Source: Streptomyces sp. 6-11-2 (lineage in GTDB: Bacteria > Actinomycetota > Actinomycetes > Streptomycetales > Streptomycetaceae). From it: a DNA stretch of 64,000 nt. The position numbers and the translations under genes were made by a program. Below, one piece after another: positions 26,068 to 34,219 of the stretch. The stretch's first letter is position 1, and each line of letters opens with the position of its first letter. The DNA is taken from positions 5,704,001 to 5,768,000 of the forward strand of contig NZ_BJOR01000001.1 of assembly GCF_006540305.1 (NCBI RefSeq), read 5' to 3'. The notes under the pieces are model-generated. The model was not told where the DNA came from and searched no databases. It worked only from the letters and a program-made list of their open reading frames with translations.

Positions 26068-26677
26068 CACCCCGGCCCCGCCCGGCACCCGCGTCCGCCG
26101 CTTCACCCGGGCCGAGCGGTGGGTGCACCGGACCACGGCCGCGCTCATGGGCGTGTGCGTGGTGACGGCGGCCTGCCTCTACATCCCCCAGCTCGCCGAA
26201 CTGGTCGGCCGACGCGAACTGGTCGTCCGCGTCCACGAGTGCGCGGGCCTCGCCCTGCCCGTACCGGTCCTGCTGGGCCTGGCCTCCCGCGCCTTCCGCG
26301 CCGACCTGCGCCTCCTCAACCGCTTCGGCCGGCACGACCGGGTCTGGCTGCGCGCCGCCCTGCGCCGCGACCGCCGGCCCGCCTCCCGCCCGGCCGGAAA
26401 GTTCAACGCCGGCCAGAAGATCTACGCCGCCTGGATCGCCGGCGCCGGCCTGGTCATGCTCGGCACCGGCCTGCTGATGTGGTTCACCCATCTCACCCCG
26501 GTGGCCTGGCGCACCAGCGCGACCTTCGTCCACGACTGGCTCGCCCTGACCATCGGCGTCGTCCTGGCCGGCCACATCGGCATGGCCCTCGGCGACCCGG
26601 AGGCCCGCCGCGGCCTGCGCACCGGCCTGGTGACCCGCGAGTGGGCGACCGGGGAACACCCGCTGTGGCGCCCGTAG
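26051..26677 (+). CDS. Membrane cytochrome b561-like protein
   Basis: The 208-residue protein has four hydrophobic helices. Histidines suited to ligate two b haems are His26 (in ERWVHR), His62 (in VRVHE), one in FVHDW and one in AGHIGM, the pattern of the formate-dehydrogenase-gamma/cytochrome b561 family. The start overlaps the molybdoenzyme gene by 17 bases, so translation is coupled. It should pass quinol electrons to the exported molybdoenzyme. The cytoplasmic loop between helices 2 and 3 is very basic (RRDRRPASRPAGK). The gene ends 42 bases before a MITE-like element. Confidence 0.88.
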   Translation: MSLRADTPAPPGTRVRRFTRAERWVHRTTAALMGVCVVTAACLYIPQLAELVGRRELVVRVHECAGLALPVPVLLGLASRAFRADLRLLNRFGRHDRVWLRAALRRDRRPASRPAGKFNAGQKIYAAWIAGAGLVMLGTGLLMWFTHLTPVAWRTSATFVHDWLALTIGVVLAGHIGMALGDPEARRGLRTGLVTREWATGEHPLWRP

Positions 26678-26719
26678 ACCCACCGGCGGAAAGGCACGTA
26701 CGGCCGCCGCGGCGTACCG

Positions 26720-26948
26720 CTAGTGCTGTGGCCGGGAAGGTTTGCCGGGAAGCTCGCGGCGTCCGGTGCTGGGGGCACCTCCCACGCCGTTCAGGCAGTG
26801 GGGGAGCATCGCAAGGCGGAGCATTGCCCGCGTACTGGATGTACTCGGGTGATGCGACAACGCGGCGTGGGGGTACCCCCGGCCGAAGGCTGGGGGAGTG
26901 CCGTGCCGGGCGTCGCGAGCCGGTGAACCTTTCCGGTCACAGCACTAG
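26720..26948. mobile_element. 229-base MITE-like element with 23-base terminal inverted repeats
   Basis: The left end 26720-26742 and the right end 26926-26948 are inverted copies matching at 21 of 23 positions. Both outer ends are CTAG, which suits a CTAG target duplication as made by some IS5-group elements. The inside has no gene but strong secondary structure, including GGGGGTACCCCC at 26869-26880 and several CTGGGGG and CCTCCCAC segments that can pair. No transposase is encoded, so it would need one in trans. The last three bases of the right CTAG supply the TAG of gntP read on the minus strand. Confidence 0.8.
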
Positions 26949-28342
26949 ATCACCAGGGACAGCAGCAGGACCAGGGCGCCCGCGACCACCGAGATGATCG
27001 TCTCCATGACCGACCAGCTCTTGATCGTCTGGCCGACGCTCAGCCCGAAGTACTCCTTCACCAGCCAGAACCCGGCGTCGTTGACATGGCTGAAGAACAG
27101 CGAGCCGGCGCCGATGGCCAGCACCAGCAGGGCGGCGTGGGTGGTCGACATGTCGGCCGCGAGCGGGGCGACCAGACCGGCCGCCGAGATGGTCGCCACG
27201 GTCGCCGAACCGGTCGCGAGCCGGATCGTCACCGCGATGAGCCAGGCCAGCAGCAGCGCCGGGATCGACCAGTCCTTGGAGATGTCCAGCACCATCTGGC
27301 CCACCCCGGCGTCGATCAGCGTCTGCTTGAAGCCGCCGCCCGCGCCCACGATCAGCAGGATGCCGGCGATGGGCATGAGGCCCTTCTCGACGGTCGAGGA
27401 GATCCGCTCCTTGCTGAACCCGGCCGGCCTCCCCAGCGTGAAGACGCCGACGAGCACGGCGGCGAGCAGCGCGATCATCGGGGAGCCGATGACGTCGAAG
27501 ACACGCTGGGTCATGTTCGCCGGGTCGTCCACGACGATGTCGACCAGGGCCTTGGCCAGCATCAGCACCACCGGGAGCAGCACCGTGGCCAGCGTGGCGC
27601 CGAAGCTCGGACGCCGCTGAAGCTCCTCCGACGGGCGCTGGGGCAGCATCCGGTCCGGAACGGGGACGTCCACCCAGCGGGCCGCGACCTTGGCGAACAG
27701 CGGACCGGCGATGATCACCGTCGGTATGGCGACGAGGATGCCGAGCGCCAGCGTCACGCCCAGGTTGGCCTTGACCGCGTCGATGGCGACCAGCGGTCCG
27801 GGGTGCGGCGGGATCAGGCCGTGCATCACGGACAGACCGGCCAGCGCCGGCACACCGATGCGCATCAGGGAGTAGTTGCCGCGCTTGGCCACCATCAGCA
27901 CGACCGGGATCAGCAGCACGATGCCGACCTCGAAGAACAGCGGCAGACCGATCACGGAGGCGATCAGCACCATCGCCCACGGCATCGCCCGCCCCTTGGC
28001 CTTCGCCAGGATCGTGTCGACGACCTGGTCGGCGCCGCCGGAGTCGGCGAGCAGCTTGCCGAGGATCGCGCCGAGGGCGATCAGCACGCCCACGCCGGCG
28101 ACGGTGGAGCCCAGGCCGGCGGTGAAGCTCGTGATCGCCTTGTCGAGCGGTGCCCCGGCGACCGCGCCGAGCACCAGCGATCCGATGGTCAGGGACAGGA
28201 AGGCGTGCAGCTTGAACCTGGTGATGAGCAGGACGATGACGGCGATGCCCGCGAGGACGGCGATGCCGAGCTGGGCGTGGCCGGCCGAGGTGATCGGCGG
28301 GGGCGCGTCCGCTGCCAGCATCTCGACGCTGAGTCTGGTCAC
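26945..28342 (-). CDS. gntP: GntP-family gluconate:proton symporter
   Basis: From GTG 28342, with AAGGGA upstream as ribosome site, the 465-residue protein has a GntP layout of about twelve to fourteen hydrophobic segments. Family blocks include PLFFEVGIVLLIPVVL, HGLIPPHPGP, GAGGGFKQTLIDAGVG and FSHVNDAGFWLVKEY. It imports gluconate for the adjacent kinase. The gene follows gntK by 80 bases on the same strand. Its stop codon coincides with the terminal CTAG of the MITE-like element, so insertion spared the protein but removed any native 3' flank. Confidence 0.93.
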   Translation of the reverse strand: MTRLSVEMLAADAPPPITSAGHAQLGIAVLAGIAVIVLLITRFKLHAFLSLTIGSLVLGAVAGAPLDKAITSFTAGLGSTVAGVGVLIALGAILGKLLADSGGADQVVDTILAKAKGRAMPWAMVLIASVIGLPLFFEVGIVLLIPVVLMVAKRGNYSLMRIGVPALAGLSVMHGLIPPHPGPLVAIDAVKANLGVTLALGILVAIPTVIIAGPLFAKVAARWVDVPVPDRMLPQRPSEELQRRPSFGATLATVLLPVVLMLAKALVDIVVDDPANMTQRVFDVIGSPMIALLAAVLVGVFTLGRPAGFSKERISSTVEKGLMPIAGILLIVGAGGGFKQTLIDAGVGQMVLDISKDWSIPALLLAWLIAVTIRLATGSATVATISAAGLVAPLAADMSTTHAALLVLAIGAGSLFFSHVNDAGFWLVKEYFGLSVGQTIKSWSVMETIISVVAGALVLLLSLVI

Positions 28343-28422
28343 GGTGTTCCCTTGCAGGTGAAGAGGGACGGTGGGGAGAGGTGTGCCGCAGTCGGCGAGC
28401 GTGGGGGGAGAGGCGCCGGGGC

Positions 28423-29001
28423 TCAGGGCCGCGGCACCTCGGAGGACTGCGTGGAGCTGTCGAGGCCGTCCAGCGCGGCCACCGCGCGTGCGGTGATCTC
28501 CTCGGGCGACCCGGAGACGTCGACCGCGACGCCCCGCTCGTCCCGCTGGAGCGGCTCCAGCGTGGCGAACTGGGAGTCCAGCAGCGCCGTCGGCATGAAG
28601 TGACCCCGGCGGTGCCCCATCCGGTCCTCGATGAGCTTCCGGTCGCCCGTCAGGTGCACGAAGACGACGCCGGGAGCCGCGGCCCGCAGCCGGTCGCGGT
28701 ACGACCGCTTCAGCGCCGAACTGCTCACCACCCCGCCCAGCCCCGCCCGCCCGTGGGCCCAGGCGCCGATGGCGTCGAGCCACGGCCACCGGTCCTCGTC
28801 GCCGAGCGGGATCCCGGCCGTCATCTTGGCGATGTTGGCCCGCGGGTGGAAGTCGTCGCCCTCGGCGTACGGGACGCCGAGCCGGGCGGCGAGCAGGGGA
28901 CCGATCGTGGTCTTGCCCGTGCCGGCGACGCCCATCACCACGACGACGTGGGGGGTGCGCATCACTGCCTCGCTGTCTTCCTCGACATGGGACGCCGACA
29001 T
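28423..29001 (-). CDS. gntK: Gluconokinase
   Basis: The product is 192 residues from ATG 29001, or 179 from the in-frame ATG 28962, which begins at the usual family start (MRTPHVVVVMGVAGTGKTT). It phosphorylates gluconate to 6-phosphogluconate. The P-loop GVAGTGKT, GDDFHPRANIAKM and LKRSYRDRLR are diagnostic for the GntK family. The C-terminal 20 residues are variable and hydrophilic. It heads the gntK-gntP operon, divergent from gntR across a 103-base promoter gap. Confidence 0.93.
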   Translation of the reverse strand: MSASHVEEDSEAVMRTPHVVVVMGVAGTGKTTIGPLLAARLGVPYAEGDDFHPRANIAKMTAGIPLGDEDRWPWLDAIGAWAHGRAGLGGVVSSSALKRSYRDRLRAAAPGVVFVHLTGDRKLIEDRMGHRRGHFMPTALLDSQFATLEPLQRDERGVAVDVSGSPEEITARAVAALDGLDSSTQSSEVPRP

Positions 29002-29059
29002 CCGGCGTCCGCCACACTGAAACCCATAGGTACGACTAATTCAAGAGTCTGTGACATAT

Positions 29060-29070
29060 AAGTCTGACTT
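29060..29070. promoter_or_regulatory. Candidate GntR operator in the gntK-gntR gap
   Basis: AAGTC-T-GACTT is symmetric around its central base. It lies 35 bases before gntR and 59 before the longer gntK start, within an AT-rich stretch that also holds a second AGTCTG at 29046-29051. FadR/GntR-type repressors bind short odd-length palindromes of this kind. Confidence 0.55.
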
Positions 29071-29104
29071 TTTGGGAGTGTGATCCGCCCCGTACGCTGA
29101 GTGC

Positions 29105-29809
29105 ATGAGCACACCGGGCCGAGGGCTGCACGGCCGCGTACTGGACACCCTCGGCCCCGCCATCACCGCGGGCGAGTATCCGCCGGGCAGCGTGCTGCGC
29201 ACCGACGAACTGGCGCAGCGCTTCGACGTGTCACGCTCCGTGATGCGCGAGGCGGTCCGCGTCCTTGAGTCCATGCACCTGGTGGCTTCGCGCCGCCGCG
29301 TCGGCGTGACCGTGCTCCCCCTGACCGAGTGGAACGTCTACGACCCGCAGGTCATCCGCTGGCGCCTGGCCGGCGCCGACCGGACCCGGCAGCTGCGGTC
29401 GCTGACCGTGCTGCGCTCCGCCGTCGAACCGGTCGCCGCGGGTCTGGCCGCCCGGCTCGCCACCCCCGAGCAGTGCGCCGAACTCACCGAGTGCGCCCTA
29501 GGCATGGTGGCCAACTCACGCGGCCACCACCGGCTTCAGGCGTACCTGGTCCACGACGTCGCCTTCCACCGCGTGATCCTCAGCGCCTCCGGGAACGAGA
29601 TGTTCGCTCGCCTCGGCGACGTCGTCGCCGAGGTCCTGACGGGCCGCACCCACCACGAGGTCATGTTCGAGGAGCCCGACCCCGCCGCTGTCACCCTCCA
29701 CGTCCGGCTCGCCGAGGCGGTCCGGGCCCGCGACGCGGACCGCGCCGAGCGGCTGACCCGCGAGATCACCGTCGGGGCCCTCCAGGAACTGGACGTCCTG
29801 GCTCCGTAG
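29105..29809 (+). CDS. gntR: FadR-subfamily GntR regulator of gluconate genes
   Basis: The 234-residue protein has a GntR winged helix (about 10-78, with LRTDELAQRFDVSRSVMREAVRVLESMHLV) and an all-helical FCD ligand domain. That domain contains the metal-binding Asp/His residues typical of the fold (HDVAFHRVIL and later HVRLAEAVRARDADRAE). Its divergent place beside gntK-gntP and the palindrome between them indicate that it represses those genes and is released by gluconate or its phosphate. The gene symbol is based on this context. Confidence 0.88.
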   Translation: MSTPGRGLHGRVLDTLGPAITAGEYPPGSVLRTDELAQRFDVSRSVMREAVRVLESMHLVASRRRVGVTVLPLTEWNVYDPQVIRWRLAGADRTRQLRSLTVLRSAVEPVAAGLAARLATPEQCAELTECALGMVANSRGHHRLQAYLVHDVAFHRVILSASGNEMFARLGDVVAEVLTGRTHHEVMFEEPDPAAVTLHVRLAEAVRARDADRAERLTREITVGALQELDVLAP

Positions 29810-29821
29810 CGCGGCGCTGCC

Positions 29822-30199
29822 TCACTGCTCGGGGACGTCCCCGTCCACGTACACCCACGCCCCGTCGACCCGCTCGAACCGGCTGCGTTCGAGCAGTGAG
29901 CCACCCCGGTAGGACGCCCGGAACGTCACCGTCCCCGTGCCGTGGAACGCCGAACCGTCCGTCGTGCCGAGGATCTCCAGACCCGTCCAGCGCATCCCGG
30001 GATCCAGGTCGAGCCGCGTCGGCCGCGTCCGCGGGTGCCAGGTCCGCAGCAGATACCCCGCGTCCAGCCGCACGAAGGCGCAGTACCGGGACCGCATCAA
30101 CGCCTCGGCGGTCGGCGCGGCGGCACCACCACCGTGGTAGCGGCCGCAGCACCTCTCATACGGCTCGGGCAGCCCGCACGGGCAGGAACGCATGGTCAT
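29822..30199 (-). CDS. YchJ/UPF0225-like protein with SEC-C motif
   Basis: The 125-residue protein from ATG 30199 opens with a SEC-C-type zinc motif (CPCGLPEPYERCCGRYH) and continues with an NTF2-like domain (AEALMRSRYCAFVRLDAGYLLRTWHPRTRP onward), the layout of the YchJ family. Its function is unknown. The stop lies 12 bases from the gntR stop, tail to tail. The long in-frame open region upstream runs antisense to the phosphoribosyltransferase gene and is a shadow. Confidence 0.85.
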   Translation of the reverse strand: MTMRSCPCGLPEPYERCCGRYHGGGAAAPTAEALMRSRYCAFVRLDAGYLLRTWHPRTRPTRLDLDPGMRWTGLEILGTTDGSAFHGTGTVTFRASYRGGSLLERSRFERVDGAWVYVDGDVPEQ

Positions 30200-30376
30200 G
30201 CCCCCCATTCTGCCCGCGGCGGCGCACCCGCCCGCCCCCGGTACGCCCGCTTCCCCCGTCGCGCCCGTGCGGCACGCGCGCGACGGGGGCACAGTGGAAG
30301 ACGGAGGCCACGCCGGGTCACTCGTCGCCTCGACCGTGTGACCTCGCCTCCCACCGGAGTTGAGGAGACACGGACG

Positions 30377-30688
30377 ATGACTCGACCCGTCGGCATCCGG
30401 CCTCCCTCCGTCAAGGAGTGGCGGCTCAATCTGTATCTGTCCGAACACGACCCGGACACCACCGCCCGGATCGTCCTGGACACCGGCGACAACGTCCTGG
30501 AGACCCGGGCGGAGGCCCGCCGCAATCCGTACGACATGGCGGTGCCCGAGATCGGGGACGAACTCGCGGCCGGCCGTGCGCTGATCGCGCTCGGCCGCGA
30601 GTTGCTGCGCGCCGCCGCGGGCGACATCGACGCGGTGGGAGCGCCGGAGGCGACGCCTCCCGTCCCCCTGTGGACATCCAGGGAGTGA
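30377..30688 (+). CDS. DUF1876 (dsRBD-fold) protein
   Basis: The 103-residue protein from ATG 30377 contains the DUF1876 core, KEWRLNLYLSEHDPDTTARI and then RAEARRNPYDMAVPEIGDELAAGRAL. This small actinobacterial family has a dsRNA-binding-domain-like fold. Family members are often found with stress genes. The next gene starts 12 bases after its stop, so the two form an operon. Molecular function is unknown. RNA binding is suggested only by fold. Confidence 0.85.
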   Translation: MTRPVGIRPPSVKEWRLNLYLSEHDPDTTARIVLDTGDNVLETRAEARRNPYDMAVPEIGDELAAGRALIALGRELLRAAAGDIDAVGAPEATPPVPLWTSRE

Positions 30689-30700
30689 AGGAGCCGAACG

Positions 30701-31993
30701 GTGCTCTTCACGGACCGTCTCGACGCGGGACGGCGGCTGGCCGCCCGCCTGGAACACTTCACCGGCCAGGACGTCGTGGTGCTCGGCCTGCCCCGCGGCG
30801 GCGTCCCCGTGGCCGAGGTCGTCGCGGAGGCCCTCGGCGCCCCGCTGGACGTGTGCCTCGTACGGAAACTGGGCGTCCCCTTCCACCCGGAGCTGGGCAT
30901 GGGGGCGATCGGCGAGGACGGCGTACGCGTACTCGGCGAGGACGTGCTGCGCGACGCACGCGTCACACCCGGGGAGCTCGCGCGCGTGGAGGAGCGCGAA
31001 CGCGGCGAGCTCCGGCGGCGTGCCGAGCGCTACCGGGGCGAACGGCCACCGGTCGCCGTCGCGGGCCGGACCGCGGTGGTCGTCGACGACGGCGTGGCCA
31101 CCGGCTCGACGGCGCGGGCGGCCTGCCGGACGGTACGCGCCCGCGGGGCCGCGCGGATCGTGCTGGCGGTCCCCGTCGCACCGCCGGACTGGACGCACCG
31201 GCTCGGCGGCGAGGCCGACGAACTCGTGTGCCTGGCCACCCCGCCGGACTTCTTCGCGGTCGGCCAGTTCTACGCCGACTTCGCCCAGCTCGACGACGAG
31301 GACGTCGTCGCCTGCCTGCGCCGGGCGGCGGGCCGCTCGCACCGGTTCCCCGTCGACCGCGAGGTGGAGGTGGCGGCCGGTGCCGTGCGGCTCGGCGGTC
31401 ATCTGACGGTGCCCCCCGAGGCCGTCGGCATCGTGGTCTTCGCGCACGGCAGCGGCAGCGGACGGCACAGCCCGCGCAACCGCTTCGTCGCCGAGGGCCT
31501 GAACCGGGCCGGCCTCGGCACCCTCCTGTTCGACCTGCTCACCGAGGAGGAGGCGCGGGATCGGGCCAACGTGTTCGACACCACGCTGCTGGCCGCCCGG
31601 CTCACCGCCGCCACCGGCTGGCTGCGCGGCCGGCCCGGCGCCGAGCGGATGGCGGTCGGCTACTTCGGCGCCAGCACCGGCGCGGCCGCCGCCCTCTGGG
31701 CAGCTGCGGAACCCGGCGCGCACATAGCCGCCGTGGTCTCCCGGGGCGGCCGTCCCGACCTGGCCGGGACGCGCCTGCCGGACGTGACCGCCCCCACCCT
31801 GCTGATCGTCGGCGGCGCCGACACCGTCGTCCTCGACCTCAACCGCCAGGCGCAGTCCCGGCTGCGCTGCGAGAGTCACCTCGGCGTCGTCCCCGGCGCC
31901 ACCCATCTCTTCGAGGAGCCCGGAGCCCTGGAGACGGTGACCGACCTGGCCCGGGACTGGTTCACGGACCACATGGCGGCGGCGCACGTGTAG
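30701..31993 (+). CDS. Phosphoribosyltransferase fused to dienelactone-hydrolase-like domain
   Basis: The 430-residue protein joins two enzymes. Residues about 1-215 are a type I phosphoribosyltransferase domain with GLPRGGVPVA and the PRPP loop VVVDDGVATGST. Residues about 220-430 are an alpha/beta hydrolase with nucleophile Ser in GYFGASTGAA, Asp in GGADTVVLDL and His in GATHLFEEP. The start is GTG 30701, after the DUF1876 gene. Fusions of this kind occur in actinobacteria and proteobacteria, without an agreed role. The first domain may act on a purine or phosphoribosyl compound and the second on an ester or lactone. A strong terminator follows. Confidence 0.9.
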   Translation: MLFTDRLDAGRRLAARLEHFTGQDVVVLGLPRGGVPVAEVVAEALGAPLDVCLVRKLGVPFHPELGMGAIGEDGVRVLGEDVLRDARVTPGELARVEERERGELRRRAERYRGERPPVAVAGRTAVVVDDGVATGSTARAACRTVRARGAARIVLAVPVAPPDWTHRLGGEADELVCLATPPDFFAVGQFYADFAQLDDEDVVACLRRAAGRSHRFPVDREVEVAAGAVRLGGHLTVPPEAVGIVVFAHGSGSGRHSPRNRFVAEGLNRAGLGTLLFDLLTEEEARDRANVFDTTLLAARLTAATGWLRGRPGAERMAVGYFGASTGAAAALWAAAEPGAHIAAVVSRGGRPDLAGTRLPDVTAPTLLIVGGADTVVLDLNRQAQSRLRCESHLGVVPGATHLFEEPGALETVTDLARDWFTDHMAAAHV

Positions 31994-32028
31994 CCCCGGG
32001 GCGGTGTGCGGTGTGCGGTGGGAACGCG

Positions 32029-32064
32029 AAAACGGTGCCGACCGATGCTGGTCGACACCGTTTT
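32029..32064. terminator. Bidirectional terminator
   Basis: Arms 32029-32043 and 32050-32064 pair over 15 bases with one mismatch around a 6-base loop. The arms begin with AAAA and end with TTTT, so a U tract forms in either direction. It separates the phosphoribosyltransferase gene from the convergent tRNA gene. Confidence 0.9.
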
Positions 32065-32068
32065 CCGG

Positions 32069-32156
32069 TGGTGTCCGAGGGGGGACTTGAACCCCCACGC
32101 CCGATAAAGGGCACTAGCACCTCAAGCTAGCGCGTCTGCCATTCCGCCACCCGGAC
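32069..32156 (-). tRNA. tRNA-Leu (anticodon GAG)
   Basis: The 88-base gene folds as a class II tRNA. The 7-base acceptor stem GTCCGGG/CTCGGAC, anticodon stem CTAGC/GCTAG with loop TTGAGGT (anticodon GAG, reading CUC and CUU), a long variable arm as in leucine tRNAs, and T arm GGGGG-TTCAAGT-CCCCC are all present. The 3' ACCA is encoded. It is transcribed alone. Confidence 0.96.
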
Positions 32157-32384
32157 GGGGTGTCTGTCGTGCGGGCCTTCCCGCGGCGACGAAGGAAACA
32201 TTACCAGGCTTTCGGGCAGGCCCGATCACCCGCCCGCCCCAGGGAGCCGCCGCGCGGGCGGGCCGGGGCGCGGGCGGCGGCGGGCGGGGCCCGGGGCTCT
32301 CTTGGGGTTGGCGCGGGGGAGGGGGAGGATGAGTGGACCACCGGCACACGGGGTGGCCACCAGCACACAGCGGGAGGAAGCAGC

Positions 32385-33710
32385 GTGAGGGAGACGGGCA
32401 CGGCCAGGGGCGTCACTGGCGAGGACGAGGTCGTGGACCTCTGCCGCGAGCTGATCCAGATCGACACCAGCAACTACGGCGACCACTCGGGACCGGGTGA
32501 GCGCAGGGCGGCCGAGTACGTCGCCGAGAAGCTCGCCGAGGTGGGCCTGGAACCGAAGATCTTCGAGTCGCACCCGGGCCGGGCCTCGACGGTGGCCCGC
32601 ATCGAGGGCGAGGACCCCTCCCGGCCGGCGCTGCTGATCCACGGCCACACCGACGTCGTACCGGCCAACGCCGACGACTGGACCCACCACCCCTTCTCCG
32701 GGGAGGTCGCGGACGGGTGCGTGTGGGGTCGCGGCGCGGTCGACATGAAGGACATGGACGCGATGACGCTGGCGGTCGTGCGCGACCGGCTGCGCAGCGG
32801 ACGCAGGCCCCCGCGGGACATCGTGCTCGCCTTCCTCGCCGACGAGGAGGCGGGCGGCACGTACGGAGCCCGGTACCTGGTGGACAACCACCCGGACCTG
32901 TTCGAGGGGGTTACCGAGGCGATCAGCGAGGTCGGCGGGTTCTCCTTCACCGTCAGCGAACAGCGACGGCTGTACCTGATCCAGACGGCCGAGAAGGGCA
33001 TGCACTGGATGAAGCTGACCGTGGCCGGCACCGCGGGGCACGGCTCGATGATCCACCGGGACAACGCGATCACCGAGCTGTCGGAGGCCGTCGCCCGGCT
33101 CGGGCGGCACAGGTTCCCGGTGCGGGTGACCAAGACCACCCGCGCCTTCCTGGACGAACTGGGCGACGCGCTCGGCACCAAGCTCGACCCGGAGGACATG
33201 GACGGCACCATCGCGAAGCTCGGCGGCATCGCCAAGCTCATCGGCGCCACCCTGAGCAACACCGCCAACCCCACGCAGCTGGGCGCCGGTTACAAGGTCA
33301 ACGTCATCCCGGGCGAGGCCACCGCGCACGTCGACGGGCGGTTCCTGCCCGGCTTCGAGGAGGAGTTCCTCGCCGACCTCGACCGGATCCTGGGACCGAA
33401 GGTCAAGCGCGAGGACGTGCACTCCGACAAGGCCGTCGAGACCACCTTCGACGGGGCCCTGGTGGACGCGATGCAGTCCGCGCTGGTGGCCGAGGACCCG
33501 GCCGCGAAGGCCATCCCGTACATGCTCTCCGGAGGCACCGACGCCAAGTCCTTCGACGACCTGGGCATCCGGGGCTTCGGCTTCGCGCCGCTGAAGCTGC
33601 CGCCGGAGCTGGACTTCGCGGGCATGTTCCACGGCGTGGACGAGCGGGTGCCGGTGGACGGCCTGAAGTTCGGCGTGCGCGTGCTCGACCGGTTCATCGA
33701 CGCGTCCTGA
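32385..33710 (+). CDS. M20-family metallopeptidase
   Basis: The 441-residue protein from GTG 32385, with GGGAGGAAG as ribosome site, is a di-zinc M20 hydrolase. Metal ligands lie in HGHTDVVP, VDMKDMD, the Glu pair of ADEEAGG and the C-terminal FHGVDE. The dimerisation (lid) domain is in the middle. Family members cleave acylated amino acids, dipeptides or related amides in the cytosol. The specific substrate is unknown. It stands between tRNA-Leu and the chaplin genes. The 104 bases after its stop up to the chpH leader show no clear terminator. Confidence 0.92.
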   Translation: MRETGTARGVTGEDEVVDLCRELIQIDTSNYGDHSGPGERRAAEYVAEKLAEVGLEPKIFESHPGRASTVARIEGEDPSRPALLIHGHTDVVPANADDWTHHPFSGEVADGCVWGRGAVDMKDMDAMTLAVVRDRLRSGRRPPRDIVLAFLADEEAGGTYGARYLVDNHPDLFEGVTEAISEVGGFSFTVSEQRRLYLIQTAEKGMHWMKLTVAGTAGHGSMIHRDNAITELSEAVARLGRHRFPVRVTKTTRAFLDELGDALGTKLDPEDMDGTIAKLGGIAKLIGATLSNTANPTQLGAGYKVNVIPGEATAHVDGRFLPGFEEEFLADLDRILGPKVKREDVHSDKAVETTFDGALVDAMQSALVAEDPAAKAIPYMLSGGTDAKSFDDLGIRGFGFAPLKLPPELDFAGMFHGVDERVPVDGLKFGVRVLDRFIDAS

Positions 33711-33814
33711 GTTCCGCCCGGATGCGTCATCAACGGCTTGACCCCGGTAATCGGCCGCGCGTGCGGGAAAGGCCGGGAAGAGTGAATGCGACCATAAGCT
33801 CGTATCCCGATTAG

Positions 33815-33876
33815 TTCCTCCTCGTTACAGGTGATGCGATCAGCAACATGAGATCGCCTTTGTCAACGAGGAGGAA
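33815..33876 (+). promoter_or_regulatory. chpH leader hairpin that pairs the ribosome site
   Basis: TTCCTCCTCGTT (33815-33826) is the exact complement of AACGAGGAGGAA (33865-33876), a 12-base stem. A second stem GCGATC (33836-33841) with GATCGC (33852-33857) lies inside. The right arm contains the whole Shine-Dalgarno run GAGGAGG (33868-33874), four bases before the chpH ATG. If transcribed, the fold would block ribosome access, so chpH translation may need the stem to open. A DNA-level operator is the alternative. Confidence 0.7.
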
Positions 33877-33878
33877 TA

Positions 33879-34112
33879 ATGATCAAGAAGGTCGTCGCTG
33901 CCGCGGTCGCCACCGGTGGACTGGTTCTCGCGGGCGCCGGGATGGCCGCCGCCGACTCGGGCGCCCAGGGTGCTGCCGTGCAGTCCCCCGGCGTCGTTTC
34001 CGGCAACGTCATCCAGGTGCCCGTTCACGTGCCGGTGAACGTGTGCGGCAACACGATCTCGGTGATCGGGCTGCTGAACCCCGCCTTCGGCAACACCTGC
34101 GTCAACCACTGA
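33879..34112 (+). CDS. chpH: Short chaplin ChpH
   Basis: The 77-residue protein has a signal peptide (residues 1-25, cleaved near AAA-DS) and a single chaplin domain with GVVSGNVIQVPVHVPVNVCG and two conserved cysteines (VNVCGN and NTCVNH). Short chaplins assemble into amphipathic amyloid fibrils on aerial hyphae and lower surface tension so that hyphae can leave the medium. It is close to S. coelicolor ChpH as I recall it. A leader hairpin may restrain its translation, and a terminator hairpin follows. Confidence 0.96.
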   Translation: MIKKVVAAAVATGGLVLAGAGMAAADSGAQGAAVQSPGVVSGNVIQVPVHVPVNVCGNTISVIGLLNPAFGNTCVNH

Positions 34113-34170
34113 CGTTGTGCCCCGCCCCGTGAGGGTCTGACTCCATCGACTCCGTGGGGGGTCTGAACCC

Positions 34171-34209
34171 GTCGGCCCCGGAGCGCCCGCCATGCGCTCC
34201 GGGGCCGAC
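34171..34209. terminator. Strong hairpin after chpH
   Basis: Two perfectly complementary 16-base arms (34171-34186 and 34194-34209, GTCGGCCCCGGAGCGC and complement) close a 7-base loop. GGTTTAT follows. It should end chpH transcripts, so chpC has its own promoter or depends on readthrough. Confidence 0.85.
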
Positions 34210-34219
34210 CGGTTTATCG

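Noticed and set aside
26720..26948. Small gene or complete insertion sequence
   Set aside because: No frame with normal codon use and no transposase motif. Only ends and internal hairpins are present.
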